From: Hydractinia symbiolongicarpus
Lineage: Eukaryota > Cnidaria > Hydrozoa > Anthoathecata > Hydractiniidae
NCBI RefSeq assembly: GCF_029227915.1
Contig: NC_079876.1
Span: 24,824,328 to 24,888,327 of the forward strand
Length of the DNA stretch: 64,000 nt
Direction: 5' to 3'
This document shows, in pieces, positions 45,747 through 59,242 of the stretch. The notes beneath the pieces were generated by a model. It was given only the letters and a program-made list of their open reading frames with translations. It had not been told where the DNA came from and ran no database searches. Every line of letters starts with the position of its first letter. Position 1 is the stretch's first letter. The translations under genes and the position numbers were made by a program.

Positions 45747-46142
45747 ATGTTTGCTTACATGGAGGAGCAATTTCAACAACTCTTCCCCAACGCCCAGTTA
45801 TCAAATCTTGCACTATGTAAATTGAAGTCCTTGGTTACATCCTACTTCTCTACAAGTACACATAGAATTTTAACATTGACTAAATCCGCATTCAATAGCT
45901 TTTATCAATATGGTGACATATGTTATTTTTATGACTATGTACTTTTCAAAAAACATTTCCTTTTTCTCCCCAGTAACGTTTATTTTATTTATTTTTCTGT
46001 TTATTGTTGTTTTCTCTTGTTTTATTGGTGTCCATACCCACTGTTTATTTTTTAACTATTGGGATGGTCTCCTTGTCAATTAGATTAATTATTTGTAGTA
46101 ATTTTTGGCTTTTTTGACAGAATAAAGATATCTATCTATCTA
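45747..46142 (+). mobile_element. Probable LINE 3' end with TATC tail
   Basis: A short frame (EEQFQQLFPNAQLSNLALCK) followed by a T-rich untranslated stretch ends in GACAGAATAAAGATATCTAT and (TATC)n. A simple-repeat tail after AATAAAGATA is typical of the 3' end of CR1/L2-like LINEs. No RT is present. Confidence 0.45.
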
Positions 46143-46149
46143 TCCATCT

Positions 46150-47480
46150 GTCTAAACACAAAAAAGTATCCTTTTAAATTTATGCTTTACATGTCAGCAC
46201 AATGTGCTTTAACGATAACACATGCTGCATGTTTTCTTGATATGTGATGGAAATCCTCAATAATTTTCCACGTTCACTAAGAATAACATCAGGATGATAA
46301 AAAAATCGTAAGAGAGCCATTTAGAATTATAATGCACAGTAAAGAAAGTCCTCCTCTGCTTCTACAGAATTTGTATACATTCTTGTTACAAACATCTGCT
46401 TTGAAAAATGAAGGAATAATATGGTTCTGTGTAACCTTGAAACGCCACATAATATATTCAATTTTTCTAGACTGTTTATTTGACCTTTGACAATGGAATT
46501 TAAGGAGCATAAAGCAACAACGATACTACTCCTCCCAGGTGAAATATCAGGTAGAAGTTGAAACAAAAAACTTTACCTGAAGCCAGTATACAAAACAGCT
46601 AAGACATCATTTCCATCTATCAAGTGTTAAAAGCACAACATCTGTTTTGATTTGAAGTTAAACTCACGAAATAACATTTTACAAAAGCAGATTGGAGATG
46701 CTGTAACAATGCAGAATCTATGACGGCTTGTTAGAGCACTACTAAATCACATACCTAATTCGTCTCTAAATAAGGCTTACGGTAATCGAGTCACAGAAAT
46801 ACAGAAGGGTATTTTGATGACATGACCAGACGTGAAAAGCTACTTATCAGATTTATTGCAAAGAGCTCTGTGGAGCAGAATGCAATCGCATAAAGTTCTT
46901 TTTTTTTTGCACATGTACTGAAATTGAAATTTTGTCAAAAACAGGTTATTGGCGTCCCAGAAAACATCTAAATTCAAGAATTCGGTAAAAAAACATTTTC
47001 TTAGCTAAATTTCTTCAATGTGGTTTGAAACCCTATATACTACCAGTTTTAAGTCAATATTAAAAATTTACTGAAATTATAGGTCTTTTAACTTGAACGA
47101 AATATGCAGTTCACCAACACGGAAAAGGCCAAGGGAGTTGAACAGGTTGGAATTATCTTCTTAAAATTTAAAATTTTTACTACCTTGGCTCGTTACCATT
47201 CGACTGTATTTTCCGCTACAGTTTTAAGCTGGCGAATGCGCAATTTGACAGAATTATTGCTTCTTGGGATATTTTCTGCTCCAGATTAGGTCAGCAATAA
47301 AGTTGAATTAATTCAACATTGTTTTTTTCCATTATTTGCGGTATTTTCGTACTGGCATGAGTTTTATGTAAAAGAAAAGCGAATTAATCGACTTTTACTT
47401 CCAGCAAAAATTCTGGAGTCTGTCCAATATACGAGAAGATACAAAGTCTCATTTTTCTACAGAGAAAGTGGTTTGGACTA
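46150..47480. other. Non-coding stretch
   Basis: No gene recognised. Short frames on both strands lack family resemblance. Confidence 0.4.
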
Positions 47481-47489
47481 TTATTATTA

Positions 47490-47790
47490 TTATTGAAATT
47501 GTTTACCCCCGGATAGTCTCCTCAGTTCCTTTTGGTACTGCTATCAACGAGGGTCCTGCGAAGGGAGTCCTAGTTCATTTAATTTTCCCATTTAAGCTAC
47601 GAAAGTCGTGGAAGCACAGCAATCGCTAGACAACCGCCTGAGATATCAATCCCATTCTCATGCTTAGCGTTAAGCAGAAATGGCAGATTCACACTTTTTT
47701 AATCTCTAATATGACTCGGCCGGGGTTTGCATCCAAGACCTCCAGCACTGAAACGGCACGCTCTTACACAAGGCTACCAGTCGGCAAGAA
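47490..47790 (-). mobile_element. Possible tRNA-related SINE
   Basis: On the minus strand, GACTGGTAGCCTTGTGTAAG followed later by a GGATGCAAACC-like B box resembles a tRNA-derived head. The body continues to an ATT microsatellite at 47480-47495, which would be its tail. The boxes are imperfect, so this is tentative. Confidence 0.35.
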
Positions 47791-48146
47791 GGGCAAAAAA
47801 GAAAATAATTCACTTAAAGAATCTTATTTTTTCAGGTTTTACTAATCTACAATACGAAATATTTACAAATATAAAAATCAATCTAAAAATAAATACAGGT
47901 TAACATACTCTACCTTTTAAAAAAAACAATGAAAAAAACAACGTAGAAACAATATCAAACTTAATTTGATTTAATTTAACTTAATTTGATTTAAAGATAA
48001 CGCGAGATGATATCTGATAGTATGAGCTAGAAATATAAAAATGGCGGCACGAAGTAAAAAAATTACAGAGTAGATTTCGTTGGATTGTATATGTGGGTAT
48101 TCACGAAAAAAAGTAACTCATTTTTTGCGGAATCAAAAATTTAACA

Positions 48147-51100
48147 TTACACGTTAGTTTCATTGAATTCTCCATGTCGTAATATGAGTTGGTGGACAAG
48201 TTCCAGCTTGTCTTGGTTTTTCCAACCCATACACGTCACATCATAAGCCTTTTGTCCGTCATTATTTTTGACGTGTGTGTCAATATTATATATCAACAAG
48301 ATTCGTACACATTCAACACTGCCATTCCAAGTTGCTTCGTGCAGACAAGTTTCATTTAAAGAGTTTACCGCGTTGATGTTTGAAGAATCATGCAATAGTA
48401 GCATCTGCAGCAGTTGGTGATAACCATCTCTGGAGCAGTAATGGTAAACATTATTTTTACCATTATCAACAGCCCAAACATCGCTGCCAAGCTGAATAAG
48501 TAGTTTCGCCATCTCGTGGAGATTGCTCGACGCTGCGTGCATTAGTAAAGTTCGACCGTGGGTGTTTCTAGTATTGATGACATCAGGGTCTTCCTCGATA
48601 ATTTCAGTGAGACTTTTAGAACGTCCTTCACGTATGAGGTACGTCATGTCTTGAATATACAAATAAAAACTATGTGAATTCAGAAATACTTCTTAATATA
48701 TAAAAAATTAAAATTTAAAACTGGACTTACAATCCCATGAGTGTACTTCTTTTATTTCGATTCTTCGAATTTTACTGAAACGTAAATATTGTAATATCGC
48801 AAGTTTTTTTAAAATTAGGAAAAATTAAAATATTTTTTCCATTTTGCGATAATTTACTTTTAAAAAGACACCAACTATGAGGCCGTCTAAGTCTTTATTT
48901 TTGCACAGATCTACAATGTTCGAAGATGTTTATTCTTTAAAAGATATTCTTAGAAATAAAGCTATTTGAAGCCAAGAATATCTGAAGGATTTGCAAAGTT
49001 CTATATTCTTTCAAAAATACACGAGACTTTCAATGCTAGATTAAAAACCCTTGAATAAATAGTCTCTATTTCATAATATATATACAACGTAAAAAGGAAA
49101 AAGAAAGAGAAATACCTATGATAATAAGAAACGATTGTTGGTTCTGATTCTCCTAACTTGTTTACTGCTATCACACTGAAAGAATAACGACAAGATTCTG
49201 CCACATCAGTAACAGTAAAGTGATCCTTCGATGCTTCCACAGTTCCAATTTCTTCCCAAGCAGAATTCAATTTTATATTTTTCATACGAATAATGTGCTT
49301 GTATGGACCGTTTGTCCATTTCAACATACAAGTATCAACTGAGATGTATGAACAGGTTAAATGGTGTACGTTGCTTGGTTGTTGCAGACTAAAAAAAACA
49401 TCAAAATATGCATTTTAAGTGCGCTATTTGACCATTCAGTTTATCAATGTTGCCCTTAGGAAACAAAACTTTTGTGGAATGTCGATCCACCAATGTCGTT
49501 TAAACAGTAGCTAATTACAGACGGTTTTAAACCAGATAGTCAGTGAATCTCCCCTTTAATGAATATGTTCATTGAATAAAATTTCTACTGATTTATAAAG
49601 TTCGAAATTTTTTTATTTATTTAAAAGAAGAGTCATATCATTTACTCAGTCATACAGCCAAGCAAGTATGAGTGTTTAGTTTAGGCAGCAAAATCTGATT
49701 GCTAACCATTTCTTAATGGGAATTTTCACGGAGTCAATTGTGAATGGGGAATTCGGCGGCGAATTAGCTGCGAAGTATCTTTTTGATTTTCACGTCAAAC
49801 GAAAAACATGTGGCGAATTTAAAATACTGAATGCAAGCATTCTTTTAAAAACAAGACAGTTATTTTAAATTCTTTCCAGTGATGAGTTTTTCTAAGAATA
49901 AACACTGAATATCGCGTTCTGATTGGTTAAAAGTAAACAGCGAATTATTTCGTAAGCTAAGCAAAAAACGAAATTATTTGGCATGTTGTTTAGCTTCGGT
50001 TATAAAATTATTCTTAGTTTGGTTACATAAAAGAAAAATGTTTAAATATTCAATAACGAAAGTTCAAAGTTTCAAAGATATAATGTTTATGTTATGAATA
50101 TGCAGATTCAAAATGTTATGCTTGTACTTAGTTTCGAGTTTTTTGTACTCGACGTTAATAGTTTGTTTGGTAAGTTTTAGAAACAAAATGACTAGCTGTT
50201 AAGCTTTCCTTGTTTTATTTAAATTTGACGATTTGGAAGTCATTAACAACATAATCTTGTTGTACTATTGTTACACATTAGACCAACTACACTTTGCCTA
50301 ATTGTATAAATAAACTTACAGTTTTTGTATGACAGTGCCCGGATCCAACGTGGTTACATCTGTATCTTCATACACCAAAGATTGTGCTTTTTTATAAAGC
50401 TCTTTATATCTTCTTGAGTTGGTGTTCACATAAACACATAGTCTGTTGGTAAATTGTTCTTTCAGGCATGGCCTCTCTGTGTTTGGATGCTGCATACTTT
50501 TAATACAAACTTCTTCCAAAACCTTCTTTTTATGCACTAAAGTTTCCATAATGTCACCTGTTGATTCAACATTCTCTTGCTTGCTATTGGGGCCAATCTT
50601 TGAAAGGGAAGTTATCACCAGCCTTGAGGTACTTCTTGTAAAACATTCCAAAGCCAGGTGACGTAGTTTGGAATCAAGTGGATCAATAGCCACGATCACT
50701 TCTTCTGCTTCTCCTCCTCTACTCGCTTGGAAATTTGTTAGCAAATTGTAATGCTTTGGTAACGTTTCGCAAACATTACCATCGCTGTGAATCAGCTTAT
50801 AATTCGTAGAGGAATGATAGAATATATATTCAACACCTAATATCTCTAAAACCTTCTTGAGTATGTGCATCTGTTGATTGGATGTGAACAGGAGTAATCT
50901 TTTAACTGCCGAACTACGCAGGATGATATCCTCTAAACACAATGCTAACTTCGTACTTAAAGCTGCTTCATTTTTTTGCCCTTGATATATATGGACAAAT
51001 GCAGGCTTCTGTCCACATATGCCATGACCAACTGCATCAGCCCGCGTACATTTAAACTCTGTTTCCGTGTGAATATCTGTGTCTACTTGGTTTGATGGAA

Positions 51101-53668
51101 GTTGAGCGGTAACTACATCAACGTCAATAAGAGTTTCAAATTGATCGAACTCTTCCGTCTCAGATACAGCATTCACCCTTTCGTCGTCTTTGTAACTGTC
51201 ATCGTGATCTGCATAAACGGGTGCTGGTTTCATAAGAAATTCCGTTTGGCTTGAATTAGAACGTTCGGCTTGACCATTTGGTAGAGGTGGATGGCTCATT
51301 AAATTTCGACTTTTCAAAATCATAGATTCAACCTCTCGTGTGAATTCAAAATTCCTTTTTGTTGCTCTCATACATTTAGATAGTACGAATACTGTCATTC
51401 CGGTTAATTCGAAGTGATATTTATCATGCGCAATCCTTTTATGACGGCATTGATAAGTCCTATGTTTCTCGATCGATTGAGGTAGGAATACAATTAGGGA
51501 GTTTTTCATGTTGTATTTTGCAGATTGGAAGAAATCATGCAGATTTTGAGCTACTTCCTTGTCCATCCTTTCACCATCCAATTCATCAATAACAATATGC
51601 AACTGAACATCACAATGCTTTTGAAAGAGCAGATCCAGCAACTTAGAATACGATGGCAATTCAAGCAGACCAAACTGCTTTGAAAGGTCCACAATATTTA
51701 TAGCAATGATTTCGACGTACTCATTTTTACGTAAATCTCTTATATATCTCCTTACATCATGCAGTAGAAGACTCACATGATCCCAACAGATGTAATACAT
51801 AACTGTTTTTTCTTCAGCGTGATTAGTTACATACGTTAGATGACATAAGCCTAATAATGATTTTCCAGTCCCATAGTCGCCTTTAATAATCTTTCTTTTT
51901 TCATCACTGTACAATACTCGCAGTTGCTCAACATTAAGCATTAACGAATCGATCTTTTCAGCATTGTTGTTCGTTATCGACAGTATGGAATGCACAGCCT
52001 TTCCAGTTGCCATAAAAGATAAAGTGTGACTTAGAATTGCCATAAAATGTCCTTTGCTTGCATCATTGTCTGTATTCTCCTTGTCATCAAATTCTTTATT
52101 GATCAAATTCTCAAAAAACGATTGGATGTGTTTTTTGTTATTTAAGATATCTTTGTGAATAAGATGACAATCTCTGCACAATTCAACTTCTGTATTTGAT
52201 GGAACAAACATCGGTGCCGCAACTACATTCACCATAATGATTCTACCAGTTGAGAAAAATGACTTATTTACAAGAGAAAACAATTTTATATCTTCTATTC
52301 CTTTCTCAAATTCTTCTTGTATTGAGTCCATTACGTCTGCATTTGTGCATCTCACATTGAAGAAAACATTTTGATTTGGATGCATGATCAAAATCCTATC
52401 TTCATGGTTTGATATCGTTCCAATAAATGGATAATCGTTTACGTTATATTTTAAAAATCGTGCGTGTTCTAAGCAGTTATAGTCTGTTATTACTGCAAAT
52501 ATCGAGTCTTGTGTGTTCATTAAAGTTTCTTTAATGGTGTGAGCAATTTCTGATATTTTCGTCTTTATCAGGACTGGAGGAAACTGCACGGCTTCACTCA
52601 AGAAGTCACCATCCCAGCATAAATATTCTTCACAGAATTTTCTCCCAAATTTTAACCAATCCGCATAACTGATTTTATTAACAACACCTCCGGAAATGTA
52701 TTCCACCTCGTGATTTAGAGTTGTCATCCCAATTATATCTGAAATTATCTGCGAAAGATCGCATCCTTTGTGACTACATAGTATGAAATTGCAACTCTTC
52801 TTTTGAACCCAGTGCATACATGCTGACGGGATGTCTAGATATGATTCGATTGCAGTTTGGTTAGAAGCACTAACGGCAAAAACTGATGGAGCCTTAAGGA
52901 AGATTCCAATTGGATTTCAATTTTTTTGCATTTTACCCAATATTTTTAACTATTGAAGTTTTAACTGTTCAGCCCCAGTTTTTGAAAACTTATGTTCGAG
53001 ATATGGAATTCAGACATTTAAAATAGTTTTACTTTCATATACAAATTATAATTTTTCAAAACTAACCCAATTCTCTAATTTTGAGGGTGACTGATAATAC
53101 TTTCAAAAAACCGCATCTAATTTTTGGTTAAGCATTTTTTTTTTTGAAGCCTTTTAAATCAATATTAAACCTTTTTCACATTTGCAACGTTAAAACTAAA
53201 AGATATCAATTGTTAAGCGACATCTAGGAGTACAGATTTAGGTAATACGGAGACTCAGCGATAAGAAAAGAAGTATCGTAGATAAAAGGTTTAATGTTAA
53301 AGGCTATGTCCTAGACAGGAAAACTAAAATTGCAAGTACTCGTTGCATTTTCTACAATAACTTGGACTACATAAGTAACAGTAGAAAAAAAAGAAATAAG
53401 TAATTTACCTTCAACGTAGAACATTGTAATTTTGCCTTGTTGATTAGTTAATATAACAACAAGTTTCTTCACACCCTGCGCCGCCATCTTGTTTATCACT
53501 ACCACCATTTTTCTACCCTGCTTTTCTACATTGAAATCTGAACCTTGAGTTAACGTGTTTTGATTGTTTTCTTGTGACAATGCCACCTTAACATTAATGT
53601 CATGGTTGATGTAATCGTCTGAAAGGCTTATACGTAACTCGTTGGTGTTGTTTTTTGAAAGGAAGTAT
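48147..53668 (-). CDS. P-loop NTPase with NERD-like segment, Ig-like segment, FN3 and ankyrin repeats (NLR-like layout)
   Basis: Five exons (53668-53409, 52882-50320, 49388-49116, 48774-48731, 48649-48147) join in phase. In order: a beta-rich Ig-like stretch; a NERD-like region (around NHEDRILIMHPNQNVFFNVR); an SF1-like NTPase; an FN3 domain (LKWTNG ... YSFSVIAVNKLGESEP); and about four ankyrin repeats (THGRTLLMHAASSNLHEMAK, NETCLHEATWNGSVECVRIL). The NTPase has a Q-type LNVEQLRVLY, Walker A GDYGTGKS, Walker B HIVIDELDGE, KCMRATKRNFEF, and a motif V/VI region FQASRGGEAEEVIVAIDP ... CFTRSTSRLVI. It resembles an expanded invertebrate family of NERD-linked NTPases; function there is unknown to me. 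Exon 53668 begins with the third base of a codon, so another exon lies upstream, probably the HEPN exon at 59.2-60.1 kb. Confidence 0.85.
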
Positions 53669-53700
53669 CTAAAGGGGAAATTGACGACAATTACAAATTA

Positions 53701-54423
53701 CTAGTCGATAAAGCCCGTGGAGAAATCGACCTAGGCAGAAGGACAATGGAAAAATAGGTTGTTTTAGATTTTTTGCTGACGTCAACAGTGCAGGTACAAA
53801 AAAAATTGGCCAAGTTTAGTTTATTCGTTGCCTATAACGTGTAAAGGTTAAAACGCTGATCACAATAATGTATAGGATCATATGTATTCGACAAAAGCCT
53901 AAGGAGATATGAGGTGTTAAAAATTTTGTTGACGTCAGCAATGGCCTGTCAAACCTAAAAATTTATTTTCAAGAATTTTGTGTACCTATTGCCTTCATCG
54001 TATAGATCTTGAAACGCTGACAAGAAAATGTATAGGATCGTGTACTTGAGACAAACGGATGCAGAGATATTAGGGTTTAAAGGTTTTTTTATGACGTCAT
54101 TTACCCGTCCATTCCGAAACGGATTTGGTGACCCAGGTTTGGAAAACTTACCCAACTTGGTCCCAGGTAGTCCCTAGTTACCCACGCAGGAGATGACGTC
54201 AGTTATTTCCACCCGTTTCCAAGTTATTAAGCCTTAATTTTAAAAGTGCAATGCATTGGCTTCACTAATCTTAATATACTTTTCTTTGACGTCAATATTG
54301 CTTTAACGTCAAAGTTTGCTAATTTACAGAACAAATTTATAGGCGATGTTTTATAGACTTTATCAAAGAAATTTTATCCACTTCGCAAAAGTCACAGACA
54401 GAAGCTCCGTATTATTATATAGA
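53701..54423 (-). mobile_element. Helitron-like element, array unit 1
   Basis: On the plus strand it opens CTAGTCGATAAAGCCCGTGG and ends ATTATTATATAGA, so on the minus strand it starts TC and ends CTAG followed by T. It contains two versions of the internal module (GTTGCC...GATCTTGAAACGCTGA). It abuts unit 2 exactly. Confidence 0.8.
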
Positions 54424-55011
54424 CTAGTCGATAAATCCTGTGGAGTAATCCACTTAGGCAGAAGGACAATGGAAAAATAGGTTGTTTTAGTTTTTTTGCT
54501 GACGTCAGCAGTGCAAATACAAAATAAATATATTTTTTTAGAAATTTATATACCTGTTGCCTTCATCGTATAGATCTTGAAATGCTGATCAAGAAAATGT
54601 ATATGATCATGTATCTTTGACAAACGGTTGCAGAGATATCAAGGTTTAAAGGTTTTTTGATGACGTCATCAAACCGTCCATTCCGAAACGGTTCGGGGAC
54701 CCAGGTTTGGAAAACTTACCCAAATTGGTCCCAGGTTGTCCCTAGTTACCCACGCGGTGAAAAAACATTGACGTCACCGCCTCGTTTCCAAGTTATTTGG
54801 CCTCAAAGTTTTAAGTGCATTGTAATGGCTTCACTAATTTTAATTAACTTTCCTTTGACGTCAATACTATTTTATCGGTAAAGTTTGGTAAATTACAGAA
54901 CAATTTTATAGGCGATGTTTTAAAGAATTTGTTAAAGAAAATTTTGAAGAATGTAATCCACTTTGCAAAAATGACAGACAGACACACGGAACTGGCGTAT
55001 TATTATATAGA
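54424..55011 (-). mobile_element. Helitron-like element, array unit 2
   Basis: Opens CTAGTCGATAAATCCTGTGG, closes ACTGGCGTATTATTATATAG plus A. Strongly similar to unit 3 along its length. Confidence 0.8.
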
Positions 55012-55595
55012 CTAGTCGATAAGGCCCGTGGAAAAATCCACTTAGGCAGGATAACAGAGAAAAATAACCGTCATTTAAATTTTGATGACGTCAGCAGAGA
55101 CATGTCAGAACACAAAACTTTTTTTTCAGAAATGTGTATGCCTGTTGCCTTCATCGTATAGATCTTGAAACGCTGATCAAGAAAATGTATAGGATCATGT
55201 ACTTTTGACCAACGGTTACGGAAATATTGTGGTTTAAAGGTTTTTTGATGACGTCATAAACCCGTTCATTCCGAAACGGATTTAGGGACCCAGGTTTGGA
55301 AAATTACCCAAATTGGTCCCAGGTGGTCCCTAGTTACCCACGCGGTTAAAAAACATTGACGTCATCAACTCGTTTCCAAGTTATTTGGCCTCAAAATTTT
55401 AGGTGCATTGTAATGGCTTCACTAATCTTAATTAACTTTCATTTGACGTCAATACTATTTTAGCGTTAAAGTTTGGTAAATTACAGAACAATTTTATAGG
55501 CGATGTTTTATAGAATTTGTTAAAGAAAATTGTGAAGAATATAATCCACTTTGCAAAAGTCACAGACAGACAGAACTGGCGTATTATTATATAGA
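55012..55595 (-). mobile_element. Helitron-like element, array unit 3
   Basis: Opens CTAGTCGATAAGGCCCGTGG with the GTGGAAAAATCCAC hairpin, closes ACTGGCGTATTATTATATAG plus A. Confidence 0.8.
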
Positions 55596-56267
55596 CTTTT
55601 CGATAAGGCCCGTGGAGAAATCCACTTAGTCAGAAGGACAATAAAAAATAGGTTGTTTTAGATTTCTTGCTGACGTCAGCAGTGCAGATACAAAAAAAAT
55701 TTAGCGAAGTTTAGTGTATTCGTTGCCTGTAATGTGTAGAGGTTAAAACGCTGATGAGAAAAATGTATAGGATCGAGGGTTTTCGACGAACGTATAAGGA
55801 AATATAGGGGTTTGAAAATCTTGCTGACGTCAGCAAAGACCCGCAAAAACAAACAAAAAAATTCCCAAATTTTATATATCTAATGTCTTTATCGTATAGA
55901 TCTTGAAACGCTGATCAAGAAAATGTATAGAATCATGTACTTTTGACAAACGGTTGCAGAGATATTAGGATTTGAAGGTTTTTGATGACGTCATTAACCC
56001 GTCGATTCCGAAACGGATTCAGGGATCCAGGTTTGGGAAAATCACCCAAATTGGTCCTAGGTGGTCCCTAGTTACCCACGCGGTGAAAAATCATTGACGT
56101 CACCACCTCGTTTCCAAGTTATTTGGCCTCAAAGTTTTAGGTGCACTGTAATGGCTTCATTAATTTAATATAGGATATTGACGTTAAAGTAGTGTTATTT
56201 TCGTCGCGTCGTAACTTTGCCTGTCAAAGACACACAGACAGACACACCTAGCGTATTATTATAGAGA
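55596..56267 (-). mobile_element. Helitron-like element, array unit 4
   Basis: Opens CTTTTCGATAAGGCCCGTGG (CTAG mutated to CTTT), closes GCGTATTATTATAGAGA. Like unit 1 it has a doubled internal module. Confidence 0.8.
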
Positions 56268-58679
56268 CTAGTCGATTAGGCCCGTGGAAAAATCCACTTA
56301 GGCAGAAAAACAATTGAAAAGTTCTGTCATTTGAATTTTGATGACATCAGCAAATATTTCAGTATATTGAATATGCCTTTTACTAAAAAAAATAATCTGA
56401 AAATGCATAAAAAGAAAGTATATAAGTCATAATTTAACAAAAAAGTTCTTAAAATCTAACACAAAATATCAAATGTCAAATCGCATGAAATCCTCCCAAC
56501 AAAACTTCAGACAAAATATGAAAAACAACGGCGTGCAAGGTGTAAAATCTAGTTAGTAGAAAGTTACAACATTGACAGTCACAACCCAGACAGTTACGAC
56601 AACAATAATAATAATGTCAGAAATAACACATATCTCAAATATGTATACATCTTATTATGTGATTATGTTGAAAACCTTCAATATTTTAATCTGAAGTGTC
56701 GAAAAGAAAGGCTTGCAACAGTAAGCACAGATCTATGAAATAAGTTTTTTAAGCATTTTAAACATTGTCTTTTCCCTAAATGCTTATACAACAATACAAC
56801 CTGAACAATATCAAAAAGCCAAACTTAAACAAACACAAAACACCTAAAAACAAAAAGTTAAACTTTGAAAAATCATTTATTCGGTTGCATACCATCCTCT
56901 CCCGCAAAAATATGCACAAAATGTAAAAATTAACCGGTTAACAAAACAATTTTTTGTCTAATGATCCGTACTGACTTTACCAAACATTTTAACCTGAAAT
57001 GTCGAAAAAGCAATGAGCAAGGAGTAAATTTCAAATCAACAAAAATCATTATTTTGAAAACATTGTATATATATATGGTCCTTCCTCACAAAAGTTTACA
57101 ATAAATGTAGAACACAAAGGTTTATGAGGAGCAAATCAAAATATGAACAAAAATCAGTTCAATTGGCATGTTCTGTATTGTCTTCAGCCATAAAATCTTC
57201 CACAAAATTGATATGAAACCCATCAAATTCAACTCAGAAAAAGCAGTCATTTAAGTGCATACAAAAATACAACTTGTAGAATATCAAATTATTATTTTTA
57301 GTATATATAATTGCATATGGTCCTCCCTCACAACAGTTAAATTTTTGCACTAAATTTCCAACACAAAATACAAATTCTAAATAATTCCTATGGTTTTCCT
57401 CAAAAGTTTAATCAAAATATAAAAGATGAGAGGTGAACGACAAAATCAAAGTTTGCAGAATTTAATTATTTTGGTATATATATATATGCCCTTTATAACA
57501 ATATTTCAATCCAAAATGTGAAAAAGAAAAACAGTTTGCAACAAAATCAGTTATTCTGATGATATTGCATACACTTTTTCTCCACAAAAGTGGGAAAAAA
57601 GAATGGTTGTAGGAAATACTTCTGATTCAACAAAAATCAGTATTTGCATCTTGTACTTATTAAATATTACCCAAAATTTCAAAAAACTGTGATTTGGAAC
57701 GCATCAAATTTATAAATAGAGAGGGATCAGTCATTTCGGTATGTTGTACAGAGTCCTGCCCGGTAAGAATTTATACAAAATATAAAAAACACACAAGTTT
57801 TTTCGGTGTTGTACTCCCTCAAAAAAGTTGAAACTTTTCTTAATTGAGACAAAATGCCATAAACAAAAACATTTTAGTCAGAACATCTAGAACAACAAAA
57901 ATCACTACAAGAATTACTACATGTTAAATAATTAAACACGCAGATTAGTTACGCACCTGGGGATACAATTATGCTAGCTTTGTTGTTATAAACAAATCAG
58001 AAAACGAAAGTATAAGAAACATTTCCCTTCTCTTTTTGTTTCACTTTGATTTATGCGCACCTACATTTTCGCCTGAATAGGATATTTCTTAACGTAGTAA
58101 AAGTAAAACTCATAGTTAACTTGAAAGCTAGCTGATGTGCTGTAGCTATATTTGTTAAAATGTGATTTGTTCTCTGTATTTTAAAAAATACCATCAACAT
58201 TTTTATATTTTTATATTTGAAAACAAAGATGTATTAGCTACCCTATTTATTAACACAACAGTGAAAGAGGAGAGAGTATTTAAAACTTTACCTGTAAATC
58301 TCCTTTATACTTCTCATTAACTGTATTATTTGTTGTTCTTTTTATTTTCTCACGGTTTTTTTTTGTTAATTCGCCTTTTTCTTTCTCTTCTAAATTTTTT
58401 AAGTTTTTTAAGTTTGTCTTTTGTCGCGAGAACTTTAAAAACAATTTTTTTGTTTGTTTGTTTTTACGCCAAGGAAACTTTCTATTCGAATGCCGTCCCG
58501 TTCGAAAGTACGTATTTGAACGAATCATACTGCTTATTTTCTATCACGTGGTTTCTAACGGCTGCGAGACAAATGTAAACAAAACAAAAAAACTCGAAAA
58601 ACTCGCGCATTCGGGTGGTAAAAAATATCGTGTTTGCAAAAGTGACAGACAGACACACTTAGCGTATTATTATAAGAGA
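56268..58679 (-). mobile_element. Helitron-like element, array unit 5 (long form, 2.4 kb)
   Basis: Opens CTAGTCGATTAGGCCCGTGG, closes AGCGTATTATTATAAGAGA followed by T, giving a minus-strand A|TC start. The ends match the short units. The interior is a different AT-rich filler shared with the unit at 13351-14446, with repeated AAAATTTATACA and TCAACAAAAATCA-like phrases. No Rep/helicase protein is visible, so it is non-autonomous. Confidence 0.75.
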
Positions 58680-58834
58680 TATAAGTTTATGTTCGTCTTT
58701 AACACTAATATGGCTGAAATTCTTAAACACAACACTATATGATTGCTGTGGTCCCGAACCGCTTGGTAAATTATTTAATTATGCAGTGTGGCATTGTTTA
58801 CTAAAACAAAATAAAACTTAATTAAGTAATAGCT

Positions 58835-59090
58835 AGGAATGGCCAAAATAGTAGTCAGGAATGGTCAAAATAGTGGTAGGGAATGATTAAAATAGTGGTT
58901 GGGGATAATCAAATAAGTTGTCCGGAATGATCAAAATAGCAGTCGGGAATGATTAAAATAGTGGTCGGGGATAATCAAAATAGGTGTCCGGAATGATCAA
59001 AAAAGTCGCCGGGAATGATCAAAATAGGGATCGGGATTGATCAAAATAGTTGTCGGGCTTAATCAAAAGAGTAGTCAAGAATGATTAAAA
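58835..59090. repeat. 22-bp minisatellite, about 11-12 copies
   Basis: The consensus is close to GTCGGGAATGATCAAAATAG plus 2 bases, with many point differences. It lies just beyond the HEPN exon's 3' end, within the presumed large intron. Confidence 0.9.
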
Positions 59091-59213
59091 TATGCTTAAA
59101 AGTCAGGTCAAGTTCATCTGGATAGACATTTTCAATTCCAGATATATACAAATTCGTTATACACATTTGTCACTGATTTTTTTATTTCTTATTTTTTCTA
59201 TCTCTCTACAGAC

Positions 59214-59219
59214 TTTATT
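59214..59219 (-). terminator. AATAAA just after the HEPN exon
   Basis: The minus-strand AATAAA begins about 24 bases past the TAG at 59245-59243, in the right place to polyadenylate a short HEPN-only transcript. Confidence 0.5.
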
Positions 59220-59242
59220 TTTGTAGCGAAGTAAGAAGGCAC

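Noticed and set aside
50316-52817. Very long uninterrupted frame suggesting bacterial contamination or a viral helicase
   Set aside because: It has in-phase GT-AG junctions to Ig-like, FN3 and ankyrin exons on both sides, so it is a large exon of a host gene.
55750-55780. CTGATGAG motif as a possible hammerhead ribozyme core
   Set aside because: No paired stem II and GAAA core follow it; other CTGATGA sites (23.6, 33.99 kb) also fail.
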